From NCBI GenBank assembly GCA_965225735.1, contig CBDDBN010000024.1:248001-312000 (forward strand): 64,000 bases of DNA. The letters are read 5' to 3'. The position numbers were made by a program, and so were the translations under genes. This document shows positions 60,458 through 64,000 of this stretch, one piece after another. Source of the stretch: Denitrobaculum sp965225735. GTDB taxonomy: Bacteria; Pseudomonadota; Alphaproteobacteria; Kiloniellales; Kiloniellaceae. Numbering within the stretch: the stretch's first letter is position 1; every line of letters begins with the position of its first letter. The notes under the pieces are model-generated. The model did no database searches and had not been told where the DNA came from. It was given only the letters and a program-made list of their open reading frames with translations.

Positions 60458-62974
60458 GTGGTAGATCGAGATAACCCCGGCTTCCAATCGAATGCGACCG
60501 GCCGTGACGGTCGTGTGTCTCGTTTTGCACCAAAATCCGCTGAAAACTCGGTCGTCATGGCATCGCGCCTCGCGATCGAGCTTGGCCTCGCCAGAGCAGC
60601 GCTCTTCTGGGAACGCTTTTGGCCAGCTGCCTGGCCGCTGATCGGCGTCGCAGGCGTATTTCTCTCACTCGCGCTATTCGATCTCCTGCCCGGCTTACCG
60701 ACCTGGCTACATATCGCTGCCTTGGCCGCCATTGCCGCCGCAGCGCTCTGGGCGATCTGGCACTTCGTAAAAGTTTTCCGTTTTCCGGGCGAAAGAGAGA
60801 CGCGTCGGCGCCTTGAACAGGATTCAGGGCTCAAACACCGCCCGCTGACTTCCCTGGACGACCGCTTGACGAAGGGCGACGGCACAACACGGGCGCTCTG
60901 GGCGCTGCACCGCTCGCGCCTGGTCTCGAAGAGCAGTGCCTTTAAAGCGAAACCGCCGCGGCCAAGATTTGCGGAGATCGATCCCTTTGCCCTGCGCTGT
61001 GGCCTGTCGCTCGTACTTGTGGTGGCGATCGTCGCCGGCGCCGACAGCTGGTCACAGAGAATCGCCCGGGCTGTGACACCGCAGTTCGCAGGCGCCGCGG
61101 CCAACGCGCGTATTGCCTTTGACGTCTGGATCAACCCGCCAAGCTACACGCGCCGGGCGCCACAGTTCCTGGCGCCGGCAGCTGCGGGTGCCCCTCCCCT
61201 TAGCATCCCTGCCGGCAGCCAGATCCTGGCGCAGGTGCACGGCGCCGCCGAGCCTCCCGAGCTGCTGGTCGGAACCGCAGCCACGGCGTTCGACAACGCC
61301 GGGGTCGAATTCTTCAAGGTATCGGCCAAGATCGAAAGCGGGGACCGCATCGCCATTCAGCAGGATGGCGGTACGCTCGCCGAGTGGCGCATGACCGTAA
61401 ATCCGGACATGCCGCCTGCCGTTGCCTATCTGACCGCACCAAGCCGCAGCGAGAGGGCAGCCCTCAGGCTCGAATACGAGGCCAGCGACGACTACGGCGT
61501 CGAACGGGTTGAGGCCCGGGTCCAAAGGCTCGATAAACCGGAGGAATCGCCCTTTGTTCTGGAGCTTGCCCTTCCCCGATCCAGCGCCAGCGAACTGAAC
61601 GCCACCAGCTATCATGATCTGACTCCGCACCCCTGGGCGGGAATAGCCGTGGAGATCACGCTGATTGCCGAAGATGCCTTGGGCCAGAAAGGCGAGAGCG
61701 AGGCCCTGCGAACGGTGCTGCCGGAGCGCATCTTCAACCACCCGGTCGCACGCGCCCTGGTGGAGCTGCGCAAGGAGCTTACCTTGGCGCCGGACGAACG
61801 CTTTCCAATCGTTCGGGCGTTGCGCAACATCTATGAACGGCCGGATCATTTCTACCACGATGTCGTGGTCGCGCTGGCCATCGTCACCGCCGAACGCCGC
61901 TTGATCCACGATAACCGGCCCGACGTTATCCCAAGCGTACAGCAGCTCTTGTGGGACACCGCGCTGCGCCTGGAAGAAGGCGAACTGGCGATCGCCGAGC
62001 GGGATATCCGCAACCTGCAAAAAGCTTTGCAGGAAGCTTTGGCGCGGGGCGCCGATCAGGCGGAGATCGAGGAACTGTTGGACAAGCTGCAAGAAGCGCT
62101 CGATCGCTTTATGGAGGCGATGAACGAGCAACTGCAGGATCAGTTGTCGCAAGGCATGGAACCACAACCGCTGCCGCCCGACGCACAGCTGATGGACGGC
62201 AACGACCTCAGGGACCTGATCGAAAAAGCCCGCGAGTTGGCGCGGAACGGATCGCCGGAAGCGGCGCAGGAGCTTCTGGCGCAGCTTCAGGAAATGCTGG
62301 AAAACATGCGGGCCGGAAACTTCGCCGAGCAAATGAACCAGGCGATGCAAGACGCCCACGGCATGATGCAGGAGATGGAAGACATGATCCGGCGTCAGCA
62401 AGAGCTCTTGGACCGCAGCTTCGACCGTGAACAGCAACAAAGCGAAGATAAGAAGGGCCAGGACAGCGACCAGCGCGCCCGGGAACGCAGTCAGGACGCG
62501 GGATCGCAAGAGCAACTGCGCAAGGACCTGGGCGAAATGATGCGCCAGCTCGGCGAGGCGCTCGGCGAAATCCCGCGCTCACTGGGGCGTGCGGAACAGT
62601 CCATGCGGGACGCCCGCGACGCCTTGAATGGCGAACAGGGCCAGAACCCGGTTCAACCCCAGTCGCGCTCGCTGGACCAGCTACAACAAGGTATGCAGTC
62701 CATGGCCGAAAGCTTCATGCAGCAGATGGGACAGCAGGCGGAACGCGGCAGTGGTACTGTCGGCGCACAGCCATCTGGCCGGAGCTCCGATCCTTTCGGC
62801 CGAGAAACCGGCCGGGGCGGCATCAACGACGCGAGGACCGGCGTAAAGATCCCGGATGAAGGCGACATCGTGCGCACTCGAGAGATTCTGCAGGAGCTAC
62901 GCCGCCGTCGGGGGGAACGCCAGAGGCCTTCTAACGAACTGGAATACATCGACAGGCTGCTGCGCCAGTTCTAA
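60458..62974 (+). CDS. TIGR02302/DUF4175-family membrane protein
   Basis: An 838-residue protein of unknown function, common next to lysA in Alphaproteobacteria. Two hydrophobic segments lie at about residues 50-75 and 80-105. A cluster of GFP-like motifs, ESEALRTVLPERIFNHPVARALVELRKELTLAP, follows near the middle. The last 350 residues are a highly charged coiled-coil region rich in Gln, Glu, Arg and Met (QEALDRFMEAMNEQLQDQLSQGMEPQPLP and similar), ending VRTREILQELRRRRGERQRPSNELEYIDRLLRQF. The start is GTG with AGAGGA eight bases before. A small hairpin follows at 63039-63060. Confidence 0.85.
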   Translation: MVDRDNPGFQSNATGRDGRVSRFAPKSAENSVVMASRLAIELGLARAALFWERFWPAAWPLIGVAGVFLSLALFDLLPGLPTWLHIAALAAIAAAALWAIWHFVKVFRFPGERETRRRLEQDSGLKHRPLTSLDDRLTKGDGTTRALWALHRSRLVSKSSAFKAKPPRPRFAEIDPFALRCGLSLVLVVAIVAGADSWSQRIARAVTPQFAGAAANARIAFDVWINPPSYTRRAPQFLAPAAAGAPPLSIPAGSQILAQVHGAAEPPELLVGTAATAFDNAGVEFFKVSAKIESGDRIAIQQDGGTLAEWRMTVNPDMPPAVAYLTAPSRSERAALRLEYEASDDYGVERVEARVQRLDKPEESPFVLELALPRSSASELNATSYHDLTPHPWAGIAVEITLIAEDALGQKGESEALRTVLPERIFNHPVARALVELRKELTLAPDERFPIVRALRNIYERPDHFYHDVVVALAIVTAERRLIHDNRPDVIPSVQQLLWDTALRLEEGELAIAERDIRNLQKALQEALARGADQAEIEELLDKLQEALDRFMEAMNEQLQDQLSQGMEPQPLPPDAQLMDGNDLRDLIEKARELARNGSPEAAQELLAQLQEMLENMRAGNFAEQMNQAMQDAHGMMQEMEDMIRRQQELLDRSFDREQQQSEDKKGQDSDQRARERSQDAGSQEQLRKDLGEMMRQLGEALGEIPRSLGRAEQSMRDARDALNGEQGQNPVQPQSRSLDQLQQGMQSMAESFMQQMGQQAERGSGTVGAQPSGRSSDPFGRETGRGGINDARTGVKIPDEGDIVRTREILQELRRRRGERQRPSNELEYIDRLLRQF

Positions 62975-63064
62975 ACGCCGCCCGAAATAACGTCCGATCC
63001 GGATCTCTATAAAGAGGCTGTTGGTGTAGGCGAGAGACGGCTGGAGAAAGCCGGCGTTTATCCG

Positions 63065-63442
63065 TCAGTGACAGACAACGCGCTGAGCGGCCATCACCTC
63101 GTCAGCCACGGCGCAGATCTGTTTCAGCGTGAAGGGCTTCGTGATGACACGGCAAATCAGCTCATCCAGGTTGTGCGCTCGCTGCCGCTCGGCCGAATAG
63201 CCGGTCATAAGCAGGATCGGTAGATCGGGATAGTCCTTGGTGACCTTCAAAGCCAGCGCAATCCCGTCCAGTTCCGGCATAACGATATCGGTGATTAAAA
63301 GGTCGAAGTTATCCACGCGCAACCGCTCCAGCGCCTGCACCCCATCGTCGACCGCCGTCACCTCATGACCTTTGTGCGTGAGAGCCCGCGAGACGAAGCT
63401 CTGAACCGCCCGGTCGTCTTCAGCCACCAATATTCGCGCCAT
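63065..63442 (-). CDS. Single-domain response regulator (CpdR-like receiver)
   Basis: A 125-residue receiver protein without output domain. Acidic pocket Asp9/Asp10, phospho-acceptor Asp52 in LLITDIVMPELDG, Thr80 in LLMTGYSAERQRAHN and Lys102 in VITKPFTLKQI are all present. The overall look, MARILVAEDDRAVQSFVSRALTHKGHEV, resembles CpdR-type proteins that control protein degradation, such as CtrA in Caulobacter, but the identification is tentative. The ATG at 63442 has AAGG seven bases before; a longer start at 63457 is possible. A TTAA-N7-TTAAC box lies 214 bp upstream. Confidence 0.82.
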   Translation of the reverse strand: MARILVAEDDRAVQSFVSRALTHKGHEVTAVDDGVQALERLRVDNFDLLITDIVMPELDGIALALKVTKDYPDLPILLMTGYSAERQRAHNLDELICRVITKPFTLKQICAVADEVMAAQRVVCH

Positions 63443-64000
63443 TGGGACACCTTGCATTCTTCAACGGAACCTGGGTATGCGCTCACCGGACCGCTTTGCC
63501 ACAGACACGCGATGTCTGGTGCAACTGCCTACCCTCAGCCAGCCCAAAGCGGGCACCGGGGCAGGATTCTTAACCTTAAACGACAACGCCGGTCAGGCTG
63601 GAAACGCTCTATCTGAGCCAGGTTCTACCGAAAGCGCATACTGCGGTAATTAAGATTAATATGCGGTTAACGGCTCACCGCATTCCACCTGACTGGCAAG
63701 ACACCCCCATCAGGGCAATGACGGCCAAGACGTCGCAGAGTCAGATGTCGCCGCTTGGCCAGCGCGAAACTGTCAGGGCGCAGAAAACAGACGAATTTCC
63801 CGACTGCAGCCGCCCTGTCGTGCTGCCAGTTCGAAGCTATCATCTTGTCGATCATCACCCATCGCGAAGAGCGAAGCCTGCGTTTGCCACCAAGTGTCAG
63901 ACTCCGCAGTCCATCAACCGAGTGGGCAGCGAAGCTTATGTCGTAAACGCAATAAAATTGTTTAAACGTTTTTAAATAAGTTGATACGATGATAAAATTG
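63443..64000. other. 558-bp region at the right edge without a recognised gene
   Basis: It holds the response-regulator promoter and a CtrA-type box. TTAACCTTAAA at 63570-63580 is another AT-rich motif. The last 60 bases are AT-rich. No frame here shows family resemblance; a gene may start beyond the edge. Confidence 0.5.
63656..63670. promoter_or_regulatory. CtrA-type box
   Basis: TTAATATGCGGTTAA followed by C matches TTAA-N7-TTAAC, the consensus site of the alphaproteobacterial cell-cycle regulator CtrA. A further TTAA lies two bases upstream (63650-63653). It is 214 bp from the response regulator, or could serve a gene to the right. Binding is inference. Confidence 0.4.

Noticed and set aside
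61052..62515. Antisense frame of 487 codons opposite the TIGR02302 gene
   Set aside because: The sense frame carries the conserved protein. The antisense product is Leu/Arg-rich and results from Gln/Glu codons on the real strand.

Overview
The window is a dense, GC-rich bacterial chromosome segment. The gene set points to an alphaproteobacterium, most likely a non-phototrophic relative of Rhodospirillales/Kiloniellales. It carries the ethylmalonyl-CoA pathway genes ecm, ccr and mcd, the block tlpA-argH-lptM-lysA-TIGR02302, a DUF3035 lipoprotein, a Coq7 hydroxylase and a MutL with the endonuclease motif. This taxonomic placement is inference from gene content. No rRNA, transposase, integrase, CRISPR array or origin was seen. 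One tRNA (Leu, anticodon CAA) is present.

Layout. 1-6.7 kb: a sugar-type ABC importer operon (ATPase, binding protein, two permeases) ending in a MetE-like methyltransferase that runs off the left edge, with a divergent LacI-family regulator and a perfect operator-like palindrome between them. 6.7-11.5 kb: a b561-type membrane protein, tadA, an ArsR/SRPBCC pair, a PuuD-type amidotransferase, then overlapping rluB-rsmD. 11.5-23.7 kb: an MFS exporter with mutL, an M16 protease pair (one active, one lacking the zinc motif), DUF3035, lspA, ileS, ribF and a MaoC-type hydratase. 24-31 kb: small genes, tRNA-Leu, a two-domain cold shock protein followed by an unusual run of hairpins, and a B12-binding radical SAM protein. 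31-39.4 kb: yqaA, dsbB, coq7, an HNH nuclease, an esterase, an AlkA-type glycosylase, gluQ, a Nudix protein, an ACT protein, yceI with cytochrome b561, and a YHS protein.

39.5-49.3 kb is the metabolic core. Ethylmalonyl-CoA mutase (ecm) diverges from crotonyl-CoA carboxylase/reductase (ccr), which overlaps a RidA gene. Methylsuccinyl-CoA dehydrogenase (mcd), a HIG1 membrane protein, a cobalamin adenosyltransferase (cofactor supply for Ecm), etfBA (electron acceptor for Mcd) and a 3-hydroxybutyryl-CoA dehydrogenase follow. Together these describe C2/acetyl-CoA assimilation linked to PHB-type intermediates. Two TGC/GCA palindromes resembling PhaR sites lie before ecm/ccr and etfBA.

49.3-56.4 kb is the most accessory-looking stretch. 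It has an ornithine cyclodeaminase-like gene, a CHASE2 histidine kinase co-directional with a FecR-domain protein ending in a long Gly/Asn repeat, a PEP-CTERM protein split by a one-base shift in an A-tract, a glycine-zipper surface protein and a DUF3047 lipoprotein, separated by AT-rich spacers. 56.4-64 kb returns to conserved housekeeping genes (tlpA, argH, lptM, lysA, TIGR02302, a CpdR-like receiver protein) and ends in about 560 bases without a gene that include a consensus CtrA-type box.

The leads that seem least explained are the hairpin array and terminator behind the cold shock gene, the hairpin leader of yqaA, the FecR repeat protein paired with the CHASE2 kinase, and the frameshifted PEP-CTERM gene. 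None is demonstrated as a new system from sequence alone.
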